Below the pieces are notes generated by a model. That model had not been told where the DNA came from. It did no database searches and saw only the letters and a program-made list of their open reading frames with translations. This document shows, in pieces, positions 40,469 to 48,552 of a stretch of 64,000 nucleotides of DNA. The stretch is from JBBQQG01 sp038216175 (GTDB lineage Bacteria; Patescibacteriota; Saccharimonadia; Saccharimonadales; OMJO01): assembly GCA_038216175.1 (NCBI GenBank), contig JBBQQG010000003.1, forward strand, positions 1-64,000, given 5' to 3'. Each line of letters starts with the position of its first letter. The stretch's first letter is position 1. A program made the position numbers and the translations under genes.

Positions 40469-43123
40469 ATGAACCAAGTTACGCCTAAAAAACTTGCAAT
40501 TATCGACGGCAAGTCGGTATTTTACCGGGGATATTATGCAATGCCGAATCTGAGCACAAAAGATGGTGTGCCGACCGGCGGCGTGTTTGGTTTCGCAACT
40601 ATGGCCTTAGAAGTATTAAAAAAACTTAAACCGGATTATGTCTGTGTAGCCTGGGACAAGCCTAAAACAAATATCAGAAAACGACTAGAACTGTATCCTC
40701 TATATAAGGCTGGACGACGCAAGCCACCTCCGGATTTTTACGTCCAAATTCCAATATTGCATGAACTTCTTGGTGCTTTCGGTTGGCCTTTATACGAGTT
40801 AGATGATTATGAAGCCGACGATATTATGGGTGCGCTAGCGGTACAGGCGACTGAAAAAGGGATAGATACCCAGTTAATAACATCAGATTTAGACATGCTT
40901 CAATTAGTAAATAAAAACGTACATGTCTACGCACTCAAAAAAGGACTCAGCAATATTGAATTATTCCGACCGGAAACGTTCATTCTAAAATATGGTATTA
41001 CTCCAGATCAATTCTTAGATCTAAAGTCGCTAAAAGGCGACAGTTCAGACAATATACCTGGTGTACCAGGGATTGGTGAAAAGGGCGCAATTGACCTTCT
41101 AAAACAATTCAAAACTTTGGACGGAGTTTATGAAAACTTGGATTTAATAAAAGATAGTCTTCGGCAGAAACTTGAGAAAGGGAAAGAATCAGCCGAACTA
41201 AGCAAGAAATTAGCTGCAATTTGGACCGACGCACCGATCAAGCTCAATTTAGAAGAAGTAGACGGCAGCAAATGCCAGCCTGAAAAAGTAAGGGATGTAC
41301 TCCAGAAGTTAGAATTTAGAAGTTTGGTCCGGCAGCTGCCTGATGTGATGAGAGTACCTAAGCATACAGATGATATCTCAAGTGCTATGTATGAGCATGA
41401 AACTGATAAAAAAAGTACTTTAATTAGCACAGCCAAGCAATTAAAAGATATAGATATGTCGGAGTCTAGCCATTTATTTGTTCATAGCCGGAGTGCTGGA
41501 AAGCACGGCAAAGACCCGCAGTATTTTATTATTAGTGACGGAAAGATTTTTTATGTTCTCGACCTTAAAGTTTTACCAAGAGATCAAACAAAAAGTTTAC
41601 TCGAAAAACTGCTATTTAATAAAAAATTAATCGGCTACGACGTTAAGTCAACTATTAAGATGGGTTATAATCTTGGATTAAAACTAGAAAATGTTGGACA
41701 TGATATTTTAATTGGTGCCTTTCTTCTTAATAGTTTGAGAAGAGAACAAACTCTTACTGAACTGGCATTTTCTGATCTGGGCTATGATGGCTCAAATGTA
41801 GAAGAGCTAACTAGTGACGAGTTTATTTCAAGAGCACCGGAGATAATTTCAATTATCCAAGCTTTGTATTTAAAACAAGACGAAGATTTGCAGACTATGC
41901 CGAAACTTGCCAAATTAGCTGAAGAAATTGAATGGCCAGTTATTCCAGTTCTTGCCAGTATGGAATATGAAGGTATCCGCCTTGATACAGGATATTTAGA
42001 AATTATGGGCGAACAACTAACAGATCAGATTAGCGATATAGAGCAACAGATTTATGGCCATGCCGACCAAGAATTTAATATCAGTAGTCCAGCTCAGCTT
42101 GCCGATATTTTATTCAATCATTTAAAGCTTCCGACTGCGTTTATTAAAAAAGGTAAAACCGGATTTTCTACAGCCGCTAGTGAACTTGATAAACTTCGTG
42201 AGTCCCATCCGATAATAAACTTAATTACACTTTATAGGGAATACACAAAACTTAAAAATACTTATGTCGATACATTGCCAACGATGGTAGATGACCGATC
42301 GAGAGTCCATACTACGTATAACTTAACAATAGCTCAGACTGGCAGGCTCAGCAGCACAGATCCTAACTTGCAGAATATCCCGGTTAGAACAGAATTAGGC
42401 AAACAAATACGAACTGCATTCGTAGCATCGCCAGGCAAAGTTCTAGTAAGTGCAGATTACAGTCAATTTGAGCTTAGGCTTGCAGCATATTTAGCGGTTG
42501 ATGAAGAACTAATGGAAATGTTTAATGGAGGTGCCGATGTCCATACTATGACGGCGGCCCAGGTTTATGGTCGAGATCCGGACGAAGTGACTAAACAGAT
42601 GCGACGAGATGCTAAGGTTATTAATTTTGGTGTACTTTATGGTATGAGTCCACATGGTTTAAGCGTTGCAACTGGTATGACCCAGAATGCCGCTAAAACG
42701 TTTATTGATAAATATTTTGAGCTTCGCAAACCGTTGCTTGAATATATGAATGGACTACGCGAGAAAGCCAGGAATGACGGCTACGTTGAAACTTTATTTG
42801 GTCGTCGCAGACCGACGCCCGATATTCACTCCAGCAATTTTGTCGTGCGTTCGGCAGCCGAAAGAGCTGCAATTAATATGCCGATTCAGGGCACCGAAGC
42901 CGATTTGATGAAGATGGCTATGATAGCTGTTCAGTCCGAGTTAAAAGCTAGGCAAGACTGCAAACTACTTCTCCAAATTCATGATTCTTTAATCATTGAA
43001 TGCCCAGAAGAAAAAGCTAGCGAGATCGAGGAATTATTAAAAAATATAATGGAAAATATTTACAAGTTGCCAGTGAGATTAGACGTAGATGTAACCAAAG
43101 GTAGAAACTGGGGTGAATTATAG
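40469..43123 (+). CDS. polA: DNA polymerase I
   Basis: 884 residues. The 5'-3' exonuclease/flap domain (1-290) has DGKSVFYRGYYAMP, DDYEADDIMGALA and SLKGDSSDNIPGVPGIGEKGA. The central 3'-5' exonuclease-like domain lacks the usual DxE motif, so proofreading is probably absent. The polymerase domain has motif A DYSQFELRLAAYLA, motif B RRDAKVINFGVLYGM and motif C LLQIHDSLIIE. It fills gaps and removes primers. It borders the accessory block that begins at 43.1 kb. Confidence 0.97.
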   Translation: MNQVTPKKLAIIDGKSVFYRGYYAMPNLSTKDGVPTGGVFGFATMALEVLKKLKPDYVCVAWDKPKTNIRKRLELYPLYKAGRRKPPPDFYVQIPILHELLGAFGWPLYELDDYEADDIMGALAVQATEKGIDTQLITSDLDMLQLVNKNVHVYALKKGLSNIELFRPETFILKYGITPDQFLDLKSLKGDSSDNIPGVPGIGEKGAIDLLKQFKTLDGVYENLDLIKDSLRQKLEKGKESAELSKKLAAIWTDAPIKLNLEEVDGSKCQPEKVRDVLQKLEFRSLVRQLPDVMRVPKHTDDISSAMYEHETDKKSTLISTAKQLKDIDMSESSHLFVHSRSAGKHGKDPQYFIISDGKIFYVLDLKVLPRDQTKSLLEKLLFNKKLIGYDVKSTIKMGYNLGLKLENVGHDILIGAFLLNSLRREQTLTELAFSDLGYDGSNVEELTSDEFISRAPEIISIIQALYLKQDEDLQTMPKLAKLAEEIEWPVIPVLASMEYEGIRLDTGYLEIMGEQLTDQISDIEQQIYGHADQEFNISSPAQLADILFNHLKLPTAFIKKGKTGFSTAASELDKLRESHPIINLITLYREYTKLKNTYVDTLPTMVDDRSRVHTTYNLTIAQTGRLSSTDPNLQNIPVRTELGKQIRTAFVASPGKVLVSADYSQFELRLAAYLAVDEELMEMFNGGADVHTMTAAQVYGRDPDEVTKQMRRDAKVINFGVLYGMSPHGLSVATGMTQNAAKTFIDKYFELRKPLLEYMNGLREKARNDGYVETLFGRRRPTPDIHSSNFVVRSAAERAAINMPIQGTEADLMKMAMIAVQSELKARQDCKLLLQIHDSLIIECPEEKASEIEELLKNIMENIYKLPVRLDVDVTKGRNWGEL

Positions 43124-43345
43124 CTAATTCGCTATTGCCATTGCCTCAGTCCTAGCTTTTCTAATAGCTAGTTTTTCATTTCTTTGATCAATAGTTTGGT
43201 CTAGCTTTCTTAGATTTTCAAAAAGAGTATCACGGTCTTTTTGAGCCTTATCGTCTAAGCCCTCAATATTTTCTATATCCCAATGTTCAAGTATTGGATC
43301 AACCACTTTTTCTTTAAATATTCCAAGGCTGTAAATACCTTTCAA
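43124..43345 (-). CDS. Small charged protein, TTG start coupled to a leader ORF
   Basis: 73 residues from a TTG at 43345: a short hydrophobic start (GIYSLGIF), then a helical, charged body (KAQKDRDTLFENLRKLDQTIDQRNEKLAIRK). The frame remains open upstream to a TAA at 43384 without a normal start codon. An SD-preceded 9-codon ORF starts at ATG 43371 and its TGA overlaps the TTG (TTGA). Either reinitiation couples them or a single-base change has shifted the original start. Family not recognised. Confidence 0.5.
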   Translation of the reverse strand: MKGIYSLGIFKEKVVDPILEHWDIENIEGLDDKAQKDRDTLFENLRKLDQTIDQRNEKLAIRKARTEAMAIAN

Positions 43346-43371
43346 TGCAATACGGGCACTATGGCGGTCAT
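43342..43371 (-). CDS. Possible 9-residue leader peptide
   Basis: GGAG (43380-43377) lies five bases before ATG 43371, which encodes MTAIVPVLH and stops at TGA overlapping the TTG of the next frame. TATAAT (minus, 43397-43392) precedes. It may only be the 5' end of a frameshifted gene. Confidence 0.3.
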   Translation of the reverse strand: MTAIVPVLH

Positions 43372-43484
43372 ATAATCTCCGTTACAATATAATTATAGCT
43401 GTTAAATCGTCATTCTACTAGTAGTCTTAACGAGACTATACCCTAACGCCATGTAAATGGAATGCTAATCATTATTGCTTCTTC

Positions 43485-43502
43485 GCCCTACTCCCCTAGG
43501 GC
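43485..43502 (+). other. Hairpin GCCCTA/TAGGGC
   Basis: A 6-bp perfect stem with a C-rich 6-base loop, extended by an outer ATTGC/GCAAT pairing. It lies in the 365-base non-coding stretch before the replication-relaxation gene; possible terminator or origin element. Confidence 0.35.
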
Positions 43503-43549
43503 AATATTACTCATGGTTTACCGAATAAGTTGTGGAATAATTCGTGGTA

Positions 43550-43576
43550 CCTACCCTTACAAGTAATACGGGTAGG
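43550..43576 (+). other. Hairpin CCTACCC/GGGTAGG preceding a strong SD
   Basis: A 7-bp perfect stem with a 13-base loop. Its 3' arm overlaps the SD sequence AGGAGGG (43574-43580) of the small ORF, so folding could control translation. It might also be part of a plasmid origin. Confidence 0.4.
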
Positions 43577-43588
43577 AGGGTTTGGCAA

Positions 43589-43672
43589 ATGAAAGTAATA
43601 ACTAGCAGACAAAAAAGAAAACGAAGAATAATAAACCTTAAGACACTAAAGAAAACTAATCATGAAAACTAA
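43589..43672 (+). CDS. 27-residue highly basic peptide
   Basis: MKVITSRQKRKRRIINLKTL, ending KKTNHEN, with about ten basic residues. AGGAGGG eight bases upstream is the strongest SD in the window. It lies just before the replication-relaxation gene and may be its upstream partner, a translational coupler or a copy-control peptide. Function unknown. Confidence 0.45.
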   Translation: MKVITSRQKRKRRIINLKTLKKTNHEN

Positions 43673-43710
43673 ATCCAAAAGAACTAACTAACCTACATAA
43701 CTATCTATCA

Positions 43711-44571
43711 ATGAAACTACCTAAGCTAACGAAGAAACAACAAGAAATACTAAAGCTCCTATATAGCTATAGATTCTTAAACAGAATACAGATACAAGCT
43801 TTAATGGGTCACAAGGACTATAAAACTATTAACCTATGGCTTAGAGATTTAAGACAAAAACAGTACACTGAGTGGATCTACTCAACACACTATGCTGAGC
43901 GGACTAAACCAGCAGTCTACTACTTAGGCATCAATGGTATTCGGTATCTTAAAACGCTAAATAGAGATGGCCATGATGATGAAAAAGACAGTCCCACTTA
44001 TCCCTTAGAAGAACTTCGTAAACGCTACCGCGAGTCGTCACGGAGCAAAACCTACATTGATCGCTGCCTATTGATGGCAGATTGTTGCATCACGCTAAAA
44101 CGTGAGTCTACTGAGAATGAACCTTATTACTATGAAACTGAAGCTTACATGCGAGCTGGTGGTTACTACCAGTTCTTGGTAGACAGTGAGCTAGTCCAAC
44201 CTGATTTATGCTTCTCAGAAGATACCTATGATGCCAAGACCAAAGAAACTAAAACCGTAAAGTGTTATCTGTTGGAGGTATTTGACGCTACTTTACCAAG
44301 ATACAGGATCAAAAAACGGCTCAATAACTATGTGGAGTATCTAGATAGTAGTGACTGGGTAGATGAAACTGACAATGATGACTTACCGACTATCTTATTA
44401 GTCTGTCCAAGAACTAGTGATTTAATCTACGCAAAGCGAAGAACTAGAGGGCTTATAGCTGACACATGGGAATACGACGATGAAGGAAGAGAGAATATAC
44501 ATATACAGTTTGCGACCGTAGATGAATTAAAGAAGCATGGAGTTTTAGGAGAGGTATGGGAGGAGGCGTAG
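43711..44571 (+). CDS. Replication-relaxation family protein
   Basis: 286 residues. The winged-helix N-terminus (LTKKQQEILKLLYSYRFLNRIQIQALMGHKD; NLWLRDLRQKQYTEWI; KPAVYYLGINGIRYL) matches the replication-relaxation family (PF13814) known from plasmids and conjugative elements. The C-terminal domain (YLLEVFDATLPRYRIKKRL) resembles a nuclease-like fold, without a certain active site. It marks a plasmid-derived or integrated element. Confidence 0.83.
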   Translation: MKLPKLTKKQQEILKLLYSYRFLNRIQIQALMGHKDYKTINLWLRDLRQKQYTEWIYSTHYAERTKPAVYYLGINGIRYLKTLNRDGHDDEKDSPTYPLEELRKRYRESSRSKTYIDRCLLMADCCITLKRESTENEPYYYETEAYMRAGGYYQFLVDSELVQPDLCFSEDTYDAKTKETKTVKCYLLEVFDATLPRYRIKKRLNNYVEYLDSSDWVDETDNDDLPTILLVCPRTSDLIYAKRRTRGLIADTWEYDDEGRENIHIQFATVDELKKHGVLGEVWEEA

Positions 44572-44637
44572 GACACCATCTAACTCGAGCCTAGTGAAAC
44601 GAGCGCTGATAACTACATGCGAATAGCTATGTAACTT

Positions 44638-45393
44638 CTATTTCGATAACTGGCTTTTGAAGTACTCCGTAGTTGAGGAGAACAACTTTTCAGCAGCGCC
44701 ATCTTCCGTAAATGGATGGCTAGAGTCTGGGATTATGATCTGCGATGTGTCGGCATCAATGCTGTCTACATAGTTTTTGCCATATCGCTGTTGTTCTTTG
44801 CTCCAGCTAGCATTTAAGACACAGGTATTGATCTTAAACTTTGCAGCTGTCTCTTGGCTTTTGGGATAATCATTATCAAACACAGTCTTTGCATATACAT
44901 AACCAGAGCCTAGCCCTGATACATAGGCGTTTAAATCTTTAACGAGTGTAAAATCCTCTGCTAAGTTCTTTTTATTCTGTGGCTCGTCATACCCGTCAGT
45001 ATGAGTTGGATCCCATAGGGCAGCAGCATTAAATGATTGCTGTTTTGAATAGACGGTAGCCATACCACTATAGCTGTGGCCAGCTACACCAATCCATTTT
45101 GTACCTTTATCTTTAGCAAAAGCTACGACATCATCAATATCAGCAGCGTGTGTCATCACATCACTATCTGTTATGTTTCGTGACTTCTCCCCACCACCGT
45201 ACATACTAAGTCTTAGGGTCGAAAAACCTTCTTTTTCAAAATACCTAGCCGCATTGTACAAGAGCATTTCATGCATCCAGCCACCATAGCCATGGCACAG
45301 AACGATCAGGGGATGCTCATAGTCTCCCCTTAGCGTGCCATACATGAATAGATTGCTAGCCGAAAGCGGTATCTTGACTTCTTTTTCTTTCAT
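44638..45393 (-). CDS. Alpha/beta hydrolase
   Basis: 251 residues. LIVLCHGYGGWMHEM is the oxyanion-hole region, GVAGHSYSGMATV the nucleophile elbow (Ser in GxSxG), and DSSHPFTEDG holds the catalytic His. DPTHTDG may carry the acid. Serine esterase or peptidase of unknown substrate, no signal peptide. TATCAT (minus, 45405-45400, extended TGC) ends six bases before the ATG. Confidence 0.85.
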   Translation of the reverse strand: MKEKEVKIPLSASNLFMYGTLRGDYEHPLIVLCHGYGGWMHEMLLYNAARYFEKEGFSTLRLSMYGGGEKSRNITDSDVMTHAADIDDVVAFAKDKGTKWIGVAGHSYSGMATVYSKQQSFNAAALWDPTHTDGYDEPQNKKNLAEDFTLVKDLNAYVSGLGSGYVYAKTVFDNDYPKSQETAAKFKINTCVLNASWSKEQQRYGKNYVDSIDADTSQIIIPDSSHPFTEDGAAEKLFSSTTEYFKSQLSK

Positions 45394-45399
45394 TCCCTA

Positions 45400-45408
45400 A
45401 TGATAGCA
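45400..45408 (-). promoter_or_regulatory. Extended -10 (TGCTATCAT)
   Basis: Six bases before the ATG at 45393; leaderless spacing. Confidence 0.5.
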
Positions 45409-45417
45409 AAACTAATC

Positions 45418-45444
45418 AAAAAAGACCTCCTTTTACAGAGGTCT
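45418..45444 (-). terminator. Intrinsic terminator AGACCTC/GAGGTCT with T tract
   Basis: Read on the minus strand, AGACCTC (45444-45438) pairs with GAGGTCT (45429-45423) over an 8-base loop, followed by six T residues. It fits as the end of the peptidase transcript. Confidence 0.75.
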
Positions 45445-45576
45445 AAGCATAAGCTGTTTGCTAACTGAGCTAGCGTCGAAATGGAACCAAATAAAACGAG
45501 AACTTATAGCAATGTGGGAGATTGTCAATGACGTGCGGAAAGAAACTACTGTTAGGCTTTAGGTGGCAGGAGTTAA

Positions 45577-46212
45577 TCAGGCTGGCTGTTTGTTGTCAAA
45601 AATTAAAACTTCAGCATCTGAAATAGCTTTATACTTAATGCCATGATCCTCACAGTATTCAATTCCGCGATCAATCGCAGCACTTTCTGGATGGTCAGAA
45701 TGCCAGTGAGGCATAAAAGCAAAATCAACCAGACCCAAGCCCTCCCATATAACTTCATCAAGTTCTTCATAAGGAGTGATTGTGGCATCACCTACCACTT
45801 GATATGGCTTTAAAGAGGGCGCCAATACACAACCAGCCGCGCTATAACCAGAATATAGAAAGCTAGGATCAGAATTGAGATTAATGAGTGTTTCGTCTAA
45901 ACCACTTAGCTTCATTGCTTGGCGTAGGACAAACACATTTCCACCCATAACAAATACCGAACCTTTAGCTTCTATGACTGCTTTCAACTTATTTTTATTA
46001 CCAAAGTAATCTTTTAGATCTACGACTTCTGCGTTCAAGCCGATCTCTCCTAAACGCATAACCTTGTTTTCTAGGCTTTCTGCGGTGCGTTGGCTGTCTG
46101 CTCCTCTAAAGTCCAAGGCATTAGGGATGATTGCAATTTCATCAGTGGGAGCAAGCTCTTTTAGCTGGTTCTTCTGGTTACCAAATTTAAATGATGATAG
46201 ATAAAACTTCAT
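45577..46212 (-). CDS. Peptidase S51 (dipeptidase E-like)
   Basis: 211 residues. FVMGGNVFVLRQAM and YSGYSAAGCVLAPSL (nucleophile Ser in the elbow) with FMPHWHSDHPES near the C-terminus match the S51 family of alpha-aspartyl dipeptidases or cyanophycinase relatives. Cytoplasmic. An extended -10 (TGGTATGAT) ends six bases before the ATG. Confidence 0.87.
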   Translation of the reverse strand: MKFYLSSFKFGNQKNQLKELAPTDEIAIIPNALDFRGADSQRTAESLENKVMRLGEIGLNAEVVDLKDYFGNKNKLKAVIEAKGSVFVMGGNVFVLRQAMKLSGLDETLINLNSDPSFLYSGYSAAGCVLAPSLKPYQVVGDATITPYEELDEVIWEGLGLVDFAFMPHWHSDHPESAAIDRGIEYCEDHGIKYKAISDAEVLIFDNKQPA

Positions 46213-46218
46213 GGTTAC

Positions 46219-46227
46219 ATCATACCA
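46219..46227 (-). promoter_or_regulatory. Extended -10 (TGGTATGAT)
   Basis: Six bases before the ATG at 46212 on the minus strand. Confidence 0.5.
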
Positions 46228-46236
46228 AAAGCAAAT

Positions 46237-46740
46237 TTAACTGACTGGTACGGCTGGTCTATAAGCGTCGCTTAGGGCGGCCGTGTGAACTGTTAGACTT
46301 GTAGTATCCGCTCTCTCGGCAGGAATTGGCAGGCCTAAAGTTTCGGCTCTCTCTGTTAGAGTATCGTATAGCTGTTCATTCATGCCATGACGCAAGTCTA
46401 TCCACTTTTTAAAACCAAAGGGATGTATTTGGAAATTATGAGGAGCATTGTCACCAATCGCTATAGGATAAGTTGGTTCATAGACTACAGCAAGTTGAGG
46501 TACTTTACTGATTTCGTCTGAACGGTAGCCTCGCATCGGTTTAGGGGCAGCCAGCAAAACTACCCTTTCTGTAACGGGTTCGGTTACTGGAGGTAATTTA
46601 GACCACATAGCATGAACTATTCTTGCCGCACGGTTTTTGCGAGCTTCATCAACAAGACCATCTATATACTCAGCATCAAACATACTATGAGCATATACTT
46701 CAGGCGTAAATCTTTCATAACCTTTGCTTGTGCTTGTCAT
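46237..46740 (-). CDS. Hypothetical 167-residue protein
   Basis: Starts MTSTSKGYERFTPEVYAHSM at 46740. Soluble, with a helical N-terminal half and a beta-rich middle (RVVLLAAPKPMRGY; QLAVVYEPTYPIAIGD; NFQIHPFGFKKWIDL). Family not recognised. The frame continues upstream to a TTG at 46776, but TGTTAATAT (46756-46748) ends seven bases before 46740, making the latter the likely start. Confidence 0.65.
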   Translation of the reverse strand: MTSTSKGYERFTPEVYAHSMFDAEYIDGLVDEARKNRAARIVHAMWSKLPPVTEPVTERVVLLAAPKPMRGYRSDEISKVPQLAVVYEPTYPIAIGDNAPHNFQIHPFGFKKWIDLRHGMNEQLYDTLTERAETLGLPIPAERADTTSLTVHTAALSDAYRPAVPVS

Positions 46741-46747
46741 AAAGTAT

Positions 46748-46756
46748 ATATTAACA
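46748..46756 (-). promoter_or_regulatory. Extended -10 (TGTTAATAT)
   Basis: Seven bases before the ATG at 46740. It lies inside the longer frame and so argues against the 46776 start. Confidence 0.45.
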
Positions 46757-46887
46757 TAATCGTAATAAATAATCAATAGAACTACAGGAGTTTCTGTATC
46801 GCACTATAATTGCTACATGACAGTAATTAACATTGGCAATGACTCTTTGGTAGCGAAGGCAGTGCTCGAACTAATTCTTAGTCACAA

Positions 46888-46896
46888 TGCTAAACT
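46888..46896 (+). promoter_or_regulatory. Extended -10 (TGCTAAACT)
   Basis: Six bases before the ATG at 46903; leaderless spacing supports that the small gene is real. Confidence 0.45.
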
Positions 46897-46902
46897 AAAC
46901 AC

Positions 46903-47118
46903 ATGACTCAATCTAAGAAAAAGCCCTTAACCGACGAACAGCGCCAAGTCTTTGTAGATAACTTGCCACCAGATCAAGTTAATCCTGATGCCAAAGAAAC
47001 CTTTGAAGAGGCTATTGAACTCGCCGCGAAGCAGAAGCAATCAAAACCGGAAACACTGGCTGCTGACGATGGTTATAACGATACACAAACTCATTCACAT
47101 AAGACTGAAGATACTTAG
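46903..47118 (+). CDS. Small hydrophilic protein overlapping the transposase 3' end
   Basis: 71 residues. The first ~36 codons (MTQSKKKPLTDEQRQVFVDN, then LPPDQVNPDAKETFEEAIE) look like a normal small soluble protein. The remaining ~35 codons lie antisense to the last codons of the IS1595 transposase. The gene may be complete, or an older gene that the insertion sequence truncated and extended by chance. It has its own leaderless promoter. Confidence 0.45.
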   Translation: MTQSKKKPLTDEQRQVFVDNLPPDQVNPDAKETFEEAIELAAKQKQSKPETLAADDGYNDTQTHSHKTEDT

Positions 47119-47866
47119 GGCTAACACAGTGATACGTTCCATCAATAGAGCGCTTTAACTGTCCCCAAAATCCTTCAATAGTGTTGGTATGAACCACACC
47201 TCGGCCATATTCACCAATACTGTGATTAATGCTGTCGTGCACATAGCCCAGTCGTTTAAGGGTACTGTAGACTCTGGCTTGGTCACTATAGACAGTTGTA
47301 CCAACAGCTACACTATTTCTCAGCCTTGGGAGTAAAACTCTAGAGCCAGCGCTTTTAACATGAGCGGCTTTAACTTTACCGCCTCGCTCCACCATACCAA
47401 AGACAATCGCTTTATCCTGAAATGTAATGTCTTTACCTCGTTTATAGCCACCAATATATGTTTCATCAGTTTCAATAACACCAGTTAGAGCATCAGTGCC
47501 TTGTTGCATTAGCTCTCGGACTTGCTTAGCAATCCGCCAAGCACACTTATATGTCACCCCTAGATGTCTTTCTACTTCTTTAGCTGAGACACCATTTTTA
47601 GCCACCGAGAAGAGGTATATGATATAAAACCAACTACGCAGTGAAGTAGCTGATTTATGAAAGATAGTCCCAGACAATGGGTATATCTGATTACCGCAAT
47701 CCTTACACTCAAAGCACTTCCGGCCACGCACCCTGTAATAGCTTGGGTTTACTATTCCACACTTTGGACAAGCCGGTATAGTGCCATAGGACTGCTCAAA
47801 CATATAATCCAGACAACTATTGTCATCCGGGAACGTTTCATTAAAGGTTTTTATTGTGTATCTCAT
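47012..47866 (-). CDS. IS1595-family transposase
   Basis: 284 residues. An N-terminal zinc ribbon (CPKCGIVNP ... CFECKDCGNQIYPLSGTIFHKS), then the DDE domain: ETDETYIGGYKRG (first Asp), YSDQARVY (second Asp), HTNTIEGFWGQLKRSIDGTYH (Glu). These blocks define IS1595/ISXO2-like transposases. Upstream TACACT ends eight bases before the ATG. No clear terminal inverted repeats or target duplication were found by eye; a weak similarity lies near 46816 and 47908. Confidence 0.93.
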   Translation of the reverse strand: MRYTIKTFNETFPDDNSCLDYMFEQSYGTIPACPKCGIVNPSYYRVRGRKCFECKDCGNQIYPLSGTIFHKSATSLRSWFYIIYLFSVAKNGVSAKEVERHLGVTYKCAWRIAKQVRELMQQGTDALTGVIETDETYIGGYKRGKDITFQDKAIVFGMVERGGKVKAAHVKSAGSRVLLPRLRNSVAVGTTVYSDQARVYSTLKRLGYVHDSINHSIGEYGRGVVHTNTIEGFWGQLKRSIDGTYHCVSPKYLQSYVNEFVYRYNHRQQPVFPVLIASASRRVQ

Positions 47867-47946
47867 CTGTTTGTAGTGTACACCACTGTTTACATGCTGT
47901 CAAGGGATAGTCTCGAGTCTTAAGTATTGTAAAACATGCAATAATA

Positions 47947-47955
47947 TGTTACTAT
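47947..47955 (+). promoter_or_regulatory. Extended -10 (TGTTACTAT)
   Basis: Ends nine bases before the ATG at 47965; TATACG three bases later is an alternative. Confidence 0.45.
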
Positions 47956-47964
47956 ACGTAAAGT

Positions 47965-48525
47965 ATGAAATACTTACTGGGAGTCGCGGCGGTAGTAGTA
48001 ATTGCGGTACTTGCAATTATCTTTATTTCTTCACCCAAAAAATCTGCAAATAATGCAAAAACATCTTCCTCAGCAATTAAATTAACTGATTACATACAAA
48101 AAAACAGCCAGGTATCTTTTACTACTCAGGGAAGAATAGTCGGTGATGACCAGTATCGTGAACTAAAAATAACAGTCTCACCAAATGAACGAGTAATCGA
48201 AGTGCTAGACGGATATAATGAAACTACTGACAGAAATTTAAGTTACGCAAATAACCGGGCAGCTTATGATGTATTTATTCACTCAATCGACAACGCCGGT
48301 TATTTAACAAAACGAAGTACCAGCTTAACTAGTGAAAAAGGTGTCTGCGCACTAGGGAATCGATACATCTTTGATCTTTCCAGTGACAGTAAACAAATAG
48401 TTCGAAGATGGTCAACAAACTGCGGTGGTCAGGGAAGTTTTGGTGGTAGTTCGTCTACTATTCGTGAACTGTTTCAGGCACAGATAACTGATTATAATAA
48501 TTTTATAAGTGGCGTGAGCCTTTAA
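47965..48525 (+). CDS. Signal-anchored exported protein of unknown function
   Basis: 186 residues. A membrane helix at ~3-23 (YLLGVAAVVVIAVLAIIFI), then a soluble domain beginning at LTDYIQKNSQVSFTTQGRIVGDDQYRELKITVS with a Cys pair (VCALG and TNCGG). Resembles a compact beta-rich secreted domain. Family not recognised. Confidence 0.72.
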   Translation: MKYLLGVAAVVVIAVLAIIFISSPKKSANNAKTSSSAIKLTDYIQKNSQVSFTTQGRIVGDDQYRELKITVSPNERVIEVLDGYNETTDRNLSYANNRAAYDVFIHSIDNAGYLTKRSTSLTSEKGVCALGNRYIFDLSSDSKQIVRRWSTNCGGQGSFGGSSSTIRELFQAQITDYNNFISGVSL

Positions 48526-48552
48526 CTTAAGTAATCTGATAGAGTTAAAGGT

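Noticed and set aside
47012..47940. Terminal inverted repeats for the IS1595 element
   Set aside because: Only a weak match (around TGACAG...TTAACA vs TGACAGC...TAAACA) was found and no target duplication; not reported as a defined element.
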